Shown: positions 25,683 through 36,180 of the stretch, in pieces | How the letters are laid out: every line of letters starts with the position of its first letter | Numbering within the stretch: the stretch's first letter is position 1 | Assembly: GCA_037440405.1 (NCBI GenBank) | Contig: JBBIUE010000010.1 | Span: forward strand, 18,777-82,776 | DNA from: JANMGV01 sp037440405 | GTDB lineage: Bacteria; Planctomycetota; Planctomycetia; Pirellulales; Pirellulaceae | DNA length: 64,000 nt | Reading direction: 5' to 3' | Program-made: the position numbers and the translations under genes | Notes under the pieces: generated by a model | What the model was told of the DNA's origin: nothing | Seen by the model: the letters and a program-made list of their open reading frames with translations, nothing else | Databases searched by the model: none

Positions 25683-28337
25683 TCACATATTGCAGAGCAT
25701 GACCGTTTCGAGCCAATCACGCCATTGTCGGACCATTAAGTGGTCCATCATCGGATCAGCTAACGTTGGGATCGTGGCTTGAAGGTTCTTTCTCAACCAG
25801 GTCAATTTGGCATGAAATAATCCCGTTGGATCAACTTCAACAAGCAGTTGCAATGGATCGTTGAGATTCAGGCTTGGTAAGGACTTCTCAACATCGAGTC
25901 CGCCCAATCGATGCCAATTGAAGTTTCCTAGTCGTGTACTCTCGGCGAACTGAAGCCGAATCTGCTTGTGACCTTCCGCTTTCAGGCGAAGGGTGCGACT
26001 CGATTGGTAGGGAATCGCGGTACCACGGGGAACAACGACACGAGGAACGGCCTTGGAACGTTCAGAGTCGAGCAAAACCAAGCCTATGTCGTATGCTGTG
26101 CTGACTTGTGCGTGAGGCAGGCTCATGTCGACTGGCGGGATCAAGTGTTTCGCTTGAATGGCGGCTCCTCGGGCGATGTCCGATTTTTCCATCCGATGGA
26201 TGGGAGTACTGGGCCCAACCACCTGCTTCACAGCGGTTTTTAATTGGGGCAAACCAAACATATCGCCGATCAACAGGACGCGGCTGATGTTCTTTGGCTC
26301 GATATCGGCCAGCTTCATGGCACGTTTCGGCATCGTGTTTAGGTCGTGGATGAGATCGCCTGCAATCTGAAGCAAGTCCTCTCGCGAGATCGGCATTCGG
26401 ATTTCCTTTTGCCAAGCTTCGAATCGCATATCAATTTTGGGAATGGATAGGAGTCGATCGATAGCGAGCTCCACGGTCCGTTGTAGGCGTGAAGCAACGA
26501 CCAAATCCTTTCGCACGTCTTCTTTGAATTTGTCGACGAACATCATGGCAAGGTGCTCTGCCAAGCGATGCTGCCAACGAAGCTTTCCACGCTTCCAGTC
26601 GCCGGAAGTGCCCAAGCAAGTTACTTCCGTTCCTTCCACGCGGAGAACAGCCGCCTCGCAACATGATCCATTCAACGTAATCGTGAGGATATGTTCCGTC
26701 GAATTCCTTCTGCGCGATTCGTTCCCGTTGAGAGTGGACTGCGTCTCCAAGAACGATAAAGCAGCGGCCAAAGGAGTATCGAGCAATTGCAACAGTTCGA
26801 TGCCAGCGATTCGGCTGGCGGTAACGATGCTCGCTCGATGAAGTTGATCATAGCAAGCAGGAACGGTCAGGACGGCGTGCGTGAGATTGCTGCGGTGCCT
26901 CCTCGCTCCATCGATAATGTAGCGAAGGACGCTGGCGGCCAACACTTCAGGCGGAACATTTCGCCCCGCAAAACTTCGATCGATGTACGGTAGTCCAAAC
27001 CACCGCTGCAATCCATAGAACATTTGCCCCGGACGGCTGGCACGGTAGTTGTTCGCGGACTCGCCAATCGAGATTTGCTCACCGTCGCTCCACAGCATGT
27101 TTCGTAGATTGATGTTCGTTCCGTCGATGGGCAGCTCTAACAATTGCCGATTCGAGTCCAGATAGCTTGCTCGCGAATGGATCATTCCAAAGTCGATCCC
27201 AATCGCTGCAAGCTCCTTCGATGAAGTCGAATATGAGGAATTCCCGGAGGTTGTCCCTTCTGCTGTCGTTGCACTCGAACCGATCAAGGACTGAATACCG
27301 GGCAACTTGGCAGATCGCCGTGTTTCTCGCAAGCCGCATTCTTCGAGAGCTTCAATTATCTCCGTCGCGTCGGAAAATCGATCTTCTGTTTTCTTGGCCA
27401 CCATGCGCTGAAAGATCGCATCCAGGCGCAAGTCGCAGTCGTTACGCAACTCATACAGCGCCGGTGGAGGAACTTGGCGATGCGACATGGCGATGTGCAT
27501 GATCTCTCCGCTGAACATGGGATGCCCCGTCAGTAGATAGAAGAGCGTCACTCCCAAGCTGTAAATATCGGTTCGTTGATCGACTTGAGAAGGTCGGTCG
27601 ATCTGCTCCGGGGACATGTATTCGATGGTCCCCACCAGTTGCTTGCCGGTGGTTTCACGGCGCGAGCTTGACTCAATGTCAGCCAATCCGAAATCGAGAA
27701 TCTTGAGGACTCCTCGATTGGTGAGCATCATGTTGCCTGGCTTGATGTCGCGATGAATGACCCCCATCGAATGCGCATAGTTGAGAGCACTAGCGGCTTG
27801 AACTAGAAAATCGACAGCCTCCGGCACAGAGAGTACACCCTGTGTCGCAACTCGACTGGAAAGGGAAATTCCATCGACGAACTCCATGACGAGGTAATGA
27901 ATGCTCTCCGTGTAACCAGCATCGAAGGCAGTCACGATGTTGGGGTGCATCAGCTTCCCGATCGCTTGCACTTCCGTTTGAAATCGCTGAACGAAGGATG
28001 GATTGACAGACAACAGGTTCGGAAGAATCTTGATGGCAACGTCTCGCTGCATCGTTCGGTGCCGCGCTCGGAATACCTGTCCCATACCTCCTGCACCGAT
28101 TTGTTCCTGAATTTCATATTCGCCGAGAAGCGAGGGCAATCCATGTCCGGGTTGAATCGAGTCCCCTTCGAGTACGAAGTCGGTTTCATCCGACGCAGCT
28201 CCGACCATCCCAGCCGCTTCCAATTCAGGATGCAACAACAATCGCGTGGCCGCATCGGCAGGATGTACCCGCGGGCGATCGGAACCACTTGGCGCAGCTC
28301 CAGAGTCTTCTTGAGAGTTATCTCGCGATGAAGACAC
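25683..28337 (-). CDS. Ser/Thr kinase fused to a degenerate Hsp70-like module
   Basis: An 884-residue protein in two parts. Residues 72-335 form a Hanks-type kinase with all key residues: GAGGMG, Lys103, HRDIKPGN with Asp197, DFG with Asp215, and GTIEYMSPEQ. After a Ser/Thr linker, residues 378-735 follow the Hsp70/actin ATPase fold ('IGIDFGMIHSRASYLD', 'RPGQMFYGLQRWFGLPY', 'THAVLTVPACYDQLHR', 'SRIAGIELLQLLDTPLAAALSF'). Residues 745-855 match the beta-sandwich substrate-binding domain of DnaK, without the helical lid. The phosphate loops are degraded: DLGTTNS is DFGMIHS, and DLGGGTFD is replaced by a TLNGSCCEAAV-like stretch. The Hsp70 part therefore probably senses or binds peptides without normal ATP cycling. 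Cytoplasmic; no membrane helix. Confidence 0.92.
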   Translation of the reverse strand: MSSSRDNSQEDSGAAPSGSDRPRVHPADAATRLLLHPELEAAGMVGAASDETDFVLEGDSIQPGHGLPSLLGEYEIQEQIGAGGMGQVFRARHRTMQRDVAIKILPNLLSVNPSFVQRFQTEVQAIGKLMHPNIVTAFDAGYTESIHYLVMEFVDGISLSSRVATQGVLSVPEAVDFLVQAASALNYAHSMGVIHRDIKPGNMMLTNRGVLKILDFGLADIESSSRRETTGKQLVGTIEYMSPEQIDRPSQVDQRTDIYSLGVTLFYLLTGHPMFSGEIMHIAMSHRQVPPPALYELRNDCDLRLDAIFQRMVAKKTEDRFSDATEIIEALEECGLRETRRSAKLPGIQSLIGSSATTAEGTTSGNSSYSTSSKELAAIGIDFGMIHSRASYLDSNRQLLELPIDGTNINLRNMLWSDGEQISIGESANNYRASRPGQMFYGLQRWFGLPYIDRSFAGRNVPPEVLAASVLRYIIDGARRHRSNLTHAVLTVPACYDQLHRASIVTASRIAGIELLQLLDTPLAAALSFLETQSTLNGNESRRRNSTEHILTITLNGSCCEAAVLRVEGTEVTCLGTSGDWKRGKLRWQHRLAEHLAMMFVDKFKEDVRKDLVVASRLQRTVELAIDRLLSIPKIDMRFEAWQKEIRMPISREDLLQIAGDLIHDLNTMPKRAMKLADIEPKNISRVLLIGDMFGLPQLKTAVKQVVGPSTPIHRMEKSDIARGAAIQAKHLIPPVDMSLPHAQVSTAYDIGLVLLDSERSKAVPRVVVPRGTAIPYQSSRTLRLKAEGHKQIRLQFAESTRLGNFNWHRLGGLDVEKSLPSLNLNDPLQLLVEVDPTGLFHAKLTWLRKNLQATIPTLADPMMDHLMVRQWRDWLETVMLCNM

Positions 28338-28595
28338 GAAATCAATTTCCTAGGAAACGAAGATTCATTGAAAGGCTAGGGGTTCAAACCACGCCGGCGA
28401 GCCCTCTCGACCTGCTCGAACACTGGTTTCGGACTGGGGTACTCATCTGTAACCGTGGCATGCGCTCTGAAATGTAGCACTTGGCGCACGAGAACCTGTC
28501 GAGATTAGGGAAATTCAACTTCCATTATGGGAGGAGATCAGCATTTCTCGCAAACGTTGGTCAACAGGAAATGACGAATTTGACGAGTTTGTTGG

Positions 28596-29372
28596 CTATT
28601 TCGCTCTGCTGTTTTCGACAGCCCGAAAACGAGCTTTGAAAAGCCTCAGCAAGGTTAGGAAGGTCGTGTAGGCCTCTTTCCATGAGATTTTTGACTTTCC
28701 AAGCTTGCGCTCTTCGTAACTGATCGGAACCTCCCGAATGATTCCGCCATGCTTGTGAACATGAAACAGAACTTCCTCTAAGAATCCGTAGCCCCGGCAA
28801 TTCATCGCTTCAAAATACATCTCGGCCAAGAATTCCGATCGGTAGCAGCGGTAAGCACTGCTGAAATCGCGCAAGGGAATCCCCAGCAGCATTCGCGAAA
28901 GGATATTCACAGATTTACTGACCAGTTTTCGTCGCCAAGAACAACCGATCAGTTCTCCTCCTGCAACGTATCGTGAACCGATGACAAGATCAGCGGGGCG
29001 TCCTTCGACAAATCTCATGCCAAGCAGTCGACCAAGTTGAGTCGGGTGATGGCTCCAATCCGCATCCATATTCAATATCCACGGAAATTTGTAGTCGATT
29101 CCCCACTGCATCCCGCAGCGAATGGCCGACCCAAGCCCAAGCTTCTCGTTTCGCTGCAACAGCGATAACGGAAAGCTTGCGCGATGCTGTTCGACCCAAT
29201 TACCGGTTCCATCCGGCGAACCATCATCCACCACCAGAATATGGGCGGCAGGAACCTCCTCATGGATCGCTGGAATCAGTGTCGGCAGATTCTTTGCTTC
29301 ATTGTATGTACACAGCAAGATGAGAATGCGATCCTCATTCGGACGGTGCTCAGGGTCGGCGTGCAGTAGCAT
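28596..29372 (-). CDS. GT2 glycosyltransferase, polyprenol-phosphate mannosyltransferase-like
   Basis: A 258-residue glycosyltransferase family 2 enzyme. 'ILILLCTYNEAKNLPTL' and 'HILVVDDGSPDGTGNWV' form the nucleotide-sugar site, 'ILNMDADWSHHP' carries the DxD metal site, and 'GSRYVAGGELIG' and 'RDFSSAYRCYR' are typical of dolichyl/polyprenol-phosphate mannose synthases. No C-terminal membrane helices are present, so it would act at the inner face of the membrane on a lipid phosphate. It begins 36 bases downstream of leuS on the same strand, so the two may share a transcript. Confidence 0.9.
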   Translation of the reverse strand: MLLHADPEHRPNEDRILILLCTYNEAKNLPTLIPAIHEEVPAAHILVVDDGSPDGTGNWVEQHRASFPLSLLQRNEKLGLGSAIRCGMQWGIDYKFPWILNMDADWSHHPTQLGRLLGMRFVEGRPADLVIGSRYVAGGELIGCSWRRKLVSKSVNILSRMLLGIPLRDFSSAYRCYRSEFLAEMYFEAMNCRGYGFLEEVLFHVHKHGGIIREVPISYEERKLGKSKISWKEAYTTFLTLLRLFKARFRAVENSRAK

Positions 29373-29408
29373 CGTTTACACTTCTCGAGAAATCAGCGAG
29401 GAGGAGTG

Positions 29409-32246
29409 TCATTTCACCACGAAGTTCACCATGCGACCAGGAACAACGATCGACTTTACGATTTGTTTATCCTTGAGAAGCTCGCTCGTTCTGGGGTCTT
29501 GCTTTGCAAGGTTCTCCAAATCGGTTGCGTTGCAGTCGGTCGCAACCAGGATTTTGCTCCTTAGCTTTCCGTTGATCTGGATGGGAATCTCAACTTGATC
29601 CGATTGGAGCAGTTCTTCATTGAAGATTGGCCATGGTTCGTAAGCCAAGGTTCGTGACTCTCCAAGAGCCTGCCACAATTCCTCGGCGATGTGCGGCGCC
29701 AACGGAGAGAGAAGGAGCACGAACTGCTTCATGATCGATCGCGGACGCGAGTTGTCTTTGGTGAAATAGTTGACGAACTCCATCATTCGAGCGATGGCGG
29801 TGTTGAAACTCATCGACTCGATATCGCGTGTCACCGCGGCGATGCAAGCGTGCAGGACTCGCAATTGCTCTCGTGTTGGGTCGATATCGACAATTTGTTC
29901 GACCAGCTCGTTGGTCTCGGTTCGTGTGTCGATGATCATGCGCCAGACCCGGTCTAGGAAGTTTCGCACGCCGCTGACGCCCGCCATACTCCACGGTTTG
30001 GTCGCCTCCAGCGGCCCCATGAACATCTCATACAGTCGCAGAGAATCGGCACCGTATTCTCGGACGATCGCGTCGGGATTGATGACATTCCCACGACTCT
30101 TGGACATTTTGTGAGCGCGACTTTCGACTCGGACGCTTGGATCGCTCGCCAACACGAAAATCTCGCCCTGCTTGGTGACCTCGCTATCCGAGACCTGAAC
30201 GAGTGCCAACTCCTCTCCAGTCTTCAAGTGAACGATTTTTCCTTCGTCGTTTTTCGTTGCTTCCGAAACGCTCGCTCTCCTTCCATCTTTTGTTTGGTAG
30301 CAAGTGAATTCAATTTCGCCGAGAATCATGCCCTGATTGACAAGCTTTTGGAACGGTTCAGGATGAGAAACGTGCCCTCGATCGAAGAGAACTTTATGCC
30401 AAAATCGAGCATAGAGAAGATGAAGCACCGCGTGCTCGGCACCTCCAACGTAGAGATCGACCGGCATCCAGGCTTTTTCAAGTTCCAGGTCAACAAAGCA
30501 ACGATCGTTCCTTGGATCGATGAACCGCAGATAGTACCAACACGATCCAGCCCATTGAGGCATGGTGTTGGTTTCTCGGCGATAACGAACTCCGTCCTTC
30601 TCGACGTATAGCCACGATGGGTCGGCTTTCGATAGGGGAGGTTCGGGACGTCCCACCGGTTTGAAATCTTCCAATTCTGCCAGATCGACCGGCAATTCTT
30701 CTGGTGCAACCGCCCGCATCAAGCCCGTAGGCTGACCATTCGCATCGAGTTCGTGCAGGATTGGAAAGGGCTCGCCCCAAAATCGTTGGCGGCTGAAGAG
30801 CCAATCTCGCAATTTGTAATTGACCGCCGGAGCGCCTAATCCACACGCTGCCAGGTGTTCCGTGATTTTCTCTTTGAACTCTTGGGTGCCTAAGCCGTTG
30901 AACTGCTCGCTGTTGATGGCGGTTCCTAGCCCGGTGAAGCAGCACTTGCCAACGTGAAGTTCAGCGACATCAACACCCGCATCGTTCGGCGGAAGGACGA
31001 CAGGAAGAATCGGCAGTTTGTATGCGATCGCGAACTCGAAGTCTCGTGTGTCGTGAGCAGGCACCGCCATAATGGCTCCCGTCCCGTAACTCGCCAAAAC
31101 ATAATCTGCAATCCAGATCGGAATGGCTTTCCCATTGGCGGGATTTCGAGCGAAGCTGCCCGTAAATACTCCTGTTTTCTTCTTCTCCCCTTCGGTGCGC
31201 TCGCGATCGCTCTTTGCCGCCGCTTTAGCGCAATACTGTTCGACTTCTGGTCGCTGCGCATCCGTGGTCAGCTTCTTTGCCAAGCGGTGCTCGGGAGCAA
31301 TGACCATGTACGTCGCCCCAAAGAGCGTATCAGGGCGCGTCGTATAAACCCGAAGCACATCGCTGTCTTCAACTTCAGGAAACCCTTGCTCCTTTCGATT
31401 TGCGAGCCATGCATCGGTTTGCTTCGCTGGGCCAATATAGAAATCGACATTGGCTCCCGAACTTCGCCCGATCCAATCCGCCTGAAGCTTCTTGATGCCG
31501 GCTGGCCAATCCAAACCATCCAAATCTCGGAGCAACCGATCCGCATAAGCCGTGATGCGCAGCATCCATTGACGAAGTGGAATACGCTGCACCGGGTGCG
31601 AACCTCGTTCGCTTTTGCCGTCGACGACTTCTTCATTGGCAAGGACGGTGCCGAGAGCCGGGCACCAGTTGACCAATGCGTCGGCCTGATACGCCAAGCG
31701 AAAGGAGTCCTGATACTTGCGAATGGCAGCTTCACCTTGGACTCGAACGTGTTCCGGGATCGGAAGCTCCGCAATGGGGCGGCCTCGATCGGATCGTGGA
31801 TCATACCAAGTATCGAATAGGACCAAAAAAATCCATTGCGTCCATCGAAAATACTCGCGATCCGTTGTGGCCAGGACTCGGTCCCAATCGTAGCTAAAGC
31901 CCAACATCTTTAACTGGCGAGTAAAATTCGCGATGTTCTCTTCGGTCTTGATCCGGGGAGGCGTGTTGGTTCGAATGGCGTGCTCTTCCGCCGGCAACCC
32001 AAAAGCATCAAAGCCCATCGGATGAAGAACGGTCTTGTCTCGCATCCGACAGTAACGAGCCATGATATCGGTGGCGGTGTAGCCCTCGGGGTGCCCCACA
32101 TGCAAACCATCACCGCTCGGATACGGAAACATGTCTAGGAAGTAACATTTCTCTCCGCTCGGTAACCTCGGCGTTTTGAATGTTGCGTTCTGTTCCCAGT
32201 AATGCTGCCACTTGGGTTCAATCTCGGCGGGGTTATAGCGGGGCAT
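29409..32246 (-). CDS. leuS: leucyl-tRNA synthetase
   Basis: A 945-residue class I synthetase. The HIGH motif reads HVGH inside 'PYPSGDGLHVGHPEGY' and the KMSKS loop is intact in 'HKMSKSRGNVINPD'. The CP1 editing domain is present ('YTTRPDTLFGATYMVIAPEH', 'VPAHDTRDFEFA'). The C-terminal anticodon-binding domain ends with 'VVPGRMVNFVVK'. The start is placed at the ATG giving MPRYNPAEIEPKWQ, the usual LeuS opening; an upstream ATG at 32264 adds six residues. Confidence 0.98.
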   Translation of the reverse strand: MPRYNPAEIEPKWQHYWEQNATFKTPRLPSGEKCYFLDMFPYPSGDGLHVGHPEGYTATDIMARYCRMRDKTVLHPMGFDAFGLPAEEHAIRTNTPPRIKTEENIANFTRQLKMLGFSYDWDRVLATTDREYFRWTQWIFLVLFDTWYDPRSDRGRPIAELPIPEHVRVQGEAAIRKYQDSFRLAYQADALVNWCPALGTVLANEEVVDGKSERGSHPVQRIPLRQWMLRITAYADRLLRDLDGLDWPAGIKKLQADWIGRSSGANVDFYIGPAKQTDAWLANRKEQGFPEVEDSDVLRVYTTRPDTLFGATYMVIAPEHRLAKKLTTDAQRPEVEQYCAKAAAKSDRERTEGEKKKTGVFTGSFARNPANGKAIPIWIADYVLASYGTGAIMAVPAHDTRDFEFAIAYKLPILPVVLPPNDAGVDVAELHVGKCCFTGLGTAINSEQFNGLGTQEFKEKITEHLAACGLGAPAVNYKLRDWLFSRQRFWGEPFPILHELDANGQPTGLMRAVAPEELPVDLAELEDFKPVGRPEPPLSKADPSWLYVEKDGVRYRRETNTMPQWAGSCWYYLRFIDPRNDRCFVDLELEKAWMPVDLYVGGAEHAVLHLLYARFWHKVLFDRGHVSHPEPFQKLVNQGMILGEIEFTCYQTKDGRRASVSEATKNDEGKIVHLKTGEELALVQVSDSEVTKQGEIFVLASDPSVRVESRAHKMSKSRGNVINPDAIVREYGADSLRLYEMFMGPLEATKPWSMAGVSGVRNFLDRVWRMIIDTRTETNELVEQIVDIDPTREQLRVLHACIAAVTRDIESMSFNTAIARMMEFVNYFTKDNSRPRSIMKQFVLLLSPLAPHIAEELWQALGESRTLAYEPWPIFNEELLQSDQVEIPIQINGKLRSKILVATDCNATDLENLAKQDPRTSELLKDKQIVKSIVVPGRMVNFVVK

Positions 32247-32532
32247 GTTTCCTGTAGCTTTCAAACGAGTTTCCAGACGCTTGTCTTCAAAAGTGAAAGA
32301 ATTTTAGGGAAATGAAGGGAATTCATCAAACGGTGACGCGCCAATCTGGTCCCGATGTGGGAAACGTCACAAACTGTCCTTTGAAATTGTCTTTGACTTG
32401 ACATGCGAGAAGGCTAAACTGTAGCCGACCGAATGTTATCCGAAACTCGCGAAAGAATTTAAGCGATCCAAATTCGCGTCAGAGTTTCAGTGCGGTGACT
32501 TCAAATCTTGGACCTATCCTTGGCGATCTAAT

Positions 32533-33330
32533 ATGCTTCAACCGATTCGTGAACTCCAACTTTCTGCGACGCAGCGCGATGCCATGAGAGCTGCTGGGCA
32601 ATTCAATGCCGAACTGATGGATCATGTTCGGGGGTTCATTCGACCAGGAATCACGACTGGGGAAATCGATCGGATCGTACACGATTACACAACCACAGCC
32701 GGACACACTCCCGCAACGCTGGGTTATTTAGGGTTTCCGAAGAGCTGCTGCACGAGCGTCAATGAAGTTATCTGCCACGGCATTCCGGGGGAGTATAAGC
32801 TCAAGAACGGCGACATTGTCAACGTCGATCTCACGACGATCGTCAAAGGATGGCACGGCGACCAGTCGGAGACCTTTATTGTCGGCGAACCCAGCGATAC
32901 TGCTCGTGCGGTCGTTCAATGTGCGTTTGACTGTTTGTATGCGGCCATTCGCGCTCTCAAACCCGGCTGCCCGATCAGTGTGATCGGCGAAACCGTGGTG
33001 GGAATTGCCAGCAAGCGTGGATTCAGTGTTGTCCGAGAGTACGTAGGGCATGGACTTGGGCGACGATTTCACCAGGACCCAACGATTCCACATTGGCCCG
33101 ATCAGCGTTCTCGCCGCGAACACCTCATTCCCGGTTTGTGCTTCACGGTGGAACCGATGATCAACGTCGGAACGCGTTTTACCGCGTTGGATCAACGCGA
33201 TCATTGGACCGTCCGGACTCGCGATGGAAAACTATCCGCACAGTTCGAGCATACCGTTCTGATGACGGAAGATGGACCAGAAATCTTGACGCTGACCCAC
33301 AAAGGCCCCCAAGAAGGCCACAAATTCTAG
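32533..33330 (+). CDS. map: type I methionine aminopeptidase
   Basis: A 265-residue enzyme that removes N-terminal Met from nascent proteins. The five metal ligands are visible in order: Asp in 'DIVNVDLTT', Asp in 'GWHGDQSETF', His in 'YVGHGLGRRFHQ', Glu in 'FTVEPMIN' and Glu in 'AQFEHTVLM'. 'SCCTSVNEVICHGIP' is the type I signature. No N-terminal zinc-finger extension. It is divergent from leuS across about 290 bases, which contain a likely promoter region but no boxes I can assign. Confidence 0.97.
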   Translation: MLQPIRELQLSATQRDAMRAAGQFNAELMDHVRGFIRPGITTGEIDRIVHDYTTTAGHTPATLGYLGFPKSCCTSVNEVICHGIPGEYKLKNGDIVNVDLTTIVKGWHGDQSETFIVGEPSDTARAVVQCAFDCLYAAIRALKPGCPISVIGETVVGIASKRGFSVVREYVGHGLGRRFHQDPTIPHWPDQRSRREHLIPGLCFTVEPMINVGTRFTALDQRDHWTVRTRDGKLSAQFEHTVLMTEDGPEILTLTHKGPQEGHKF

Positions 33331-33537
33331 TTTCTGCATCGCGCGTTCCGGCTCGCGGATTCCGGTGCGGATCGCTTTGTCCGGATGACCATCGAAACAC
33401 TGCGTTTTGTTTTTTGCAGTCCATTCGATATCGATCTTCGAGTTGGGCCGGTTCATGGCACCGTCGCCCTAGCCACCAAGCCGTAGCCACCCAGTGACTT
33501 GGTTCCTCGTGGAATTGTAGATAGCACGGAGTCATTT

Positions 33538-36105
33538 CTAGCGTGGTTCCCAGACTCTCATTTCCGTTATTCCGGACTTCGCGTCGCTGCGATGTCGGAA
33601 GATGACTCGCAATTTATTCGTTTTTATCTCTGCGAAGTTGATTTCGTTCATTTCTCCTCCTGTGGGTTCTTGCGGGCGGCGAAACGTTTCACTGACTGCC
33701 ACCCACGTGCTCCCATCCCAACTCTCGATGCGATAGGAATGCGGCGCCTTAACTCCGCCGTGATCGTCGTAGATGCCAAGTTCGACTCGATCAATCGTTT
33801 TCGACTCTCCGAAATCGACCTCCAACCAATCCTCATCATGAGGAGATTCATAACTCGTCCAACGATTCCGTGCATGTGGCGTAAAGCCAACTCGCCCGTC
33901 AATCGCTTCATCGACCGTGTCGTACCTGGATGTAAAAGAAGCGCTGGCCTTGGGATAGTCTTCGCCTTTCCGTCGCAAGGCTACATTTCCAGTTTCTGCA
34001 TTCAGTGGTGCGAACGGTTGGTCTGCGGGCCCCCAACATTCGATTTCGGTCAGACCAACCGCAGAATGAGGTTGCGACATGATCTCCAGCCGAATTTTAG
34101 ATACTTGCTGAATGGGAAAGCCATGGCGATTCGCTTTTCGAGCTACCGGGATGGAGGTTGTCACCTCCTTCCAGCCTTCGGCTCCACCGAGAAGTAGTCG
34201 AACCGATTGAGGAGTCCGGACCGAGCTATGACCTTCGTCGTCCAGCCAATACAGGCGCACTTCATCAATCTTGACGTCGCAACCGAACTCGAGGTCGACG
34301 GTGATTGGGGCCGCTTGGTTCTCGGCGGTCCAGCGATTCGGAGGGTGAATGTGGTACCAATAATTGCCGTCGTTGAGCTTCTCGACTCTGGACTCGGAAG
34401 CCGTTGAGGAGGCAATCACTCGCGGAAATTCAGTCAGTTGGTTATTGACCGCGAAGTTTGCTCGTCGAACTTTGGACGATGCATCCATGGTGACGGGCGG
34501 CAGATCGACTTCGATTTTCTCGATCTTCGGACTCGATGCCGCCAGCGTTCCGTCGATGAATACTTGTAATCCATTTCCTTTGCCATACTTGGTGCCATCC
34601 CGATCCCAAACGATGGAAATGGCGTGATGCTGATACACCAAATTGTCGAGAGCGAAATAGTCCCAATCGGTGGGCACGAGGGGGGCGATCTTCCATCGAT
34701 TCGAGGAAGAGGTCTGCACTCCAACTAAACCGGTGATGACGAGGTCAATGAAACCCGAGTGAAAGTAATGTTCGCTGTGGTTATAGTTGTCGTGCCCTTC
34801 CCAGGAACCGGTATCGGGATGGCATGCTTCTGCAATGTAAGGACGGTCTCCCTTGCGGTGCGTGTTCGCGAAGACCTGGAGCAGCTTGACGTAATCCTCG
34901 ACCGACACATAGTCTTGCTGATAATGCTGAAGCAGATTCGCCATCGCCTTCAATGTCTGGGTTGTGGCGTACGGCCAAGACTGCCCGCTCCACCAACAGC
35001 AACTTGGCGAAAGAAGGAACATCGGGTCATGACGTTCGACCGTGGTCGGCCCGTATTCCGCAAAAAAATAGTCGCTGTCCATCAAGTACTTCCAAGCCTC
35101 TTCATAACCTGGATCCGGCAGATTGAACTGCCAGGGAACGTAACCGATGAGTTCGCGACCGTGCTGGCTGCCCGCGAATTGGCCAGTCTGGTGAGTGAAC
35201 GATCCAGCTTGAATGTTGAAACCGTCGCGCTGCTCATCGCGCAAGTATCGCTGCATGAAAAAGGTCCGATCGGGATCCCAAAGCAACTTTTGAAGCGAAT
35301 CCTTGATAGTCGACGCTTTGCGTTGAAACTCTGCGGCGAGCTCGGGTTTTCCCCCGAGTCTCGCCATTTCCGCGATGGCACGGGCATCGGCCCATAAGTA
35401 GCTGTTGAGAGTCGGGCGCAGTCCAGGCGCACCGCGAACAAGGTCCGCCGTCTGCCGACTGTTGATGTTGTATTCCATGCCGTCGTCGTGTCCTGTTTGC
35501 CAAAACAAACCGGACTCCGGCACCCAGTGCCGATCTTCCCACCCCTCATAGTTTTTCACGATGTCGGGCAATATATCAGCGATTGCCGCATGGTCCGGGT
35601 GAACATGATGAAGGGCCCAAATACCGTCCGCTAGCCAGCAACTGTAGTTTCGAGGTTGTGCCCCTTCGGTGCGAAACCAATAACGAGCGAAATCCAACCC
35701 GACTTCGGGGGATCGCAGCCACCTTGCCTCGTAGAGTTGGTGGCCAGCAGGACAACTGATCGCTCCATAAGTACCCGACCAAAACGGTCGATCAATGAAT
35801 TCGGTGAACGTGTAGCCATCCCTTGGCGAGCCATATGTCAAGTGCTTCGTCAGGAGTTCCCATCGATAGTAGAACGTCGTTTTAAGCTTTGCGTCGGGAC
35901 AATCAAAGAAGGGAACGTTGTTCCTGTACCAATCGAAATCGCGATTATCCCAGAACGATTGTGCTGCCAACTCACTTTCTGGATTGAGGACGACAAAGGT
36001 TTGGGGCACGACCGAGTCGACTAACGGCTCGTCATTCTGCGCAAAAGCTCTTATCCCCAAAATCAAAACCATCGCGGTTAGCCAGCGATGTGTCGAGGCA
36101 TTCAC
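33538..36105 (-). CDS. secreted glycoside hydrolase with discoidin-like domains
   Basis: An 855-residue exported protein with a signal peptide (hydrophobic 'WLTAMVLILGIRAFAQ'). Residues about 40-500 form an (alpha/alpha)6-barrel-like hydrolase of the GH63/MGH1-like kind. Signs are 'YGAISCPAGHQLYEARWL', 'WQTGHDDGMEYNINSRQT', 'SYLWADARAIAEMARL', 'SPSCCWWSGQSWPYATTQT' and 'GSWEGHDNYNHSEHYFHSGF'. A beta-rich region follows, then two F5/8 type C (discoidin-like) carbohydrate-binding domains (about 560-690 and 700-855). It probably trims sugars from polysaccharide outside the cytoplasm; the exact linkage cannot be told. Transcribed alone and convergent to map. Confidence 0.85.
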   Translation of the reverse strand: MNASTHRWLTAMVLILGIRAFAQNDEPLVDSVVPQTFVVLNPESELAAQSFWDNRDFDWYRNNVPFFDCPDAKLKTTFYYRWELLTKHLTYGSPRDGYTFTEFIDRPFWSGTYGAISCPAGHQLYEARWLRSPEVGLDFARYWFRTEGAQPRNYSCWLADGIWALHHVHPDHAAIADILPDIVKNYEGWEDRHWVPESGLFWQTGHDDGMEYNINSRQTADLVRGAPGLRPTLNSYLWADARAIAEMARLGGKPELAAEFQRKASTIKDSLQKLLWDPDRTFFMQRYLRDEQRDGFNIQAGSFTHQTGQFAGSQHGRELIGYVPWQFNLPDPGYEEAWKYLMDSDYFFAEYGPTTVERHDPMFLLSPSCCWWSGQSWPYATTQTLKAMANLLQHYQQDYVSVEDYVKLLQVFANTHRKGDRPYIAEACHPDTGSWEGHDNYNHSEHYFHSGFIDLVITGLVGVQTSSSNRWKIAPLVPTDWDYFALDNLVYQHHAISIVWDRDGTKYGKGNGLQVFIDGTLAASSPKIEKIEVDLPPVTMDASSKVRRANFAVNNQLTEFPRVIASSTASESRVEKLNDGNYWYHIHPPNRWTAENQAAPITVDLEFGCDVKIDEVRLYWLDDEGHSSVRTPQSVRLLLGGAEGWKEVTTSIPVARKANRHGFPIQQVSKIRLEIMSQPHSAVGLTEIECWGPADQPFAPLNAETGNVALRRKGEDYPKASASFTSRYDTVDEAIDGRVGFTPHARNRWTSYESPHDEDWLEVDFGESKTIDRVELGIYDDHGGVKAPHSYRIESWDGSTWVAVSETFRRPQEPTGGEMNEINFAEIKTNKLRVIFRHRSDAKSGITEMRVWEPR

Positions 36106-36180
36106 TGATAAGTAACCTCTATGGAGTCGTGATCAGTCAAGGAGTTCAACGATGAATCGATCATGCATCTCGAAATTTGG

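Noticed and set aside
28370..28420. A GGTTCAAACC string that resembles a tRNA T-loop
   Set aside because: No acceptor, D-arm or anticodon arm can be folded around it.
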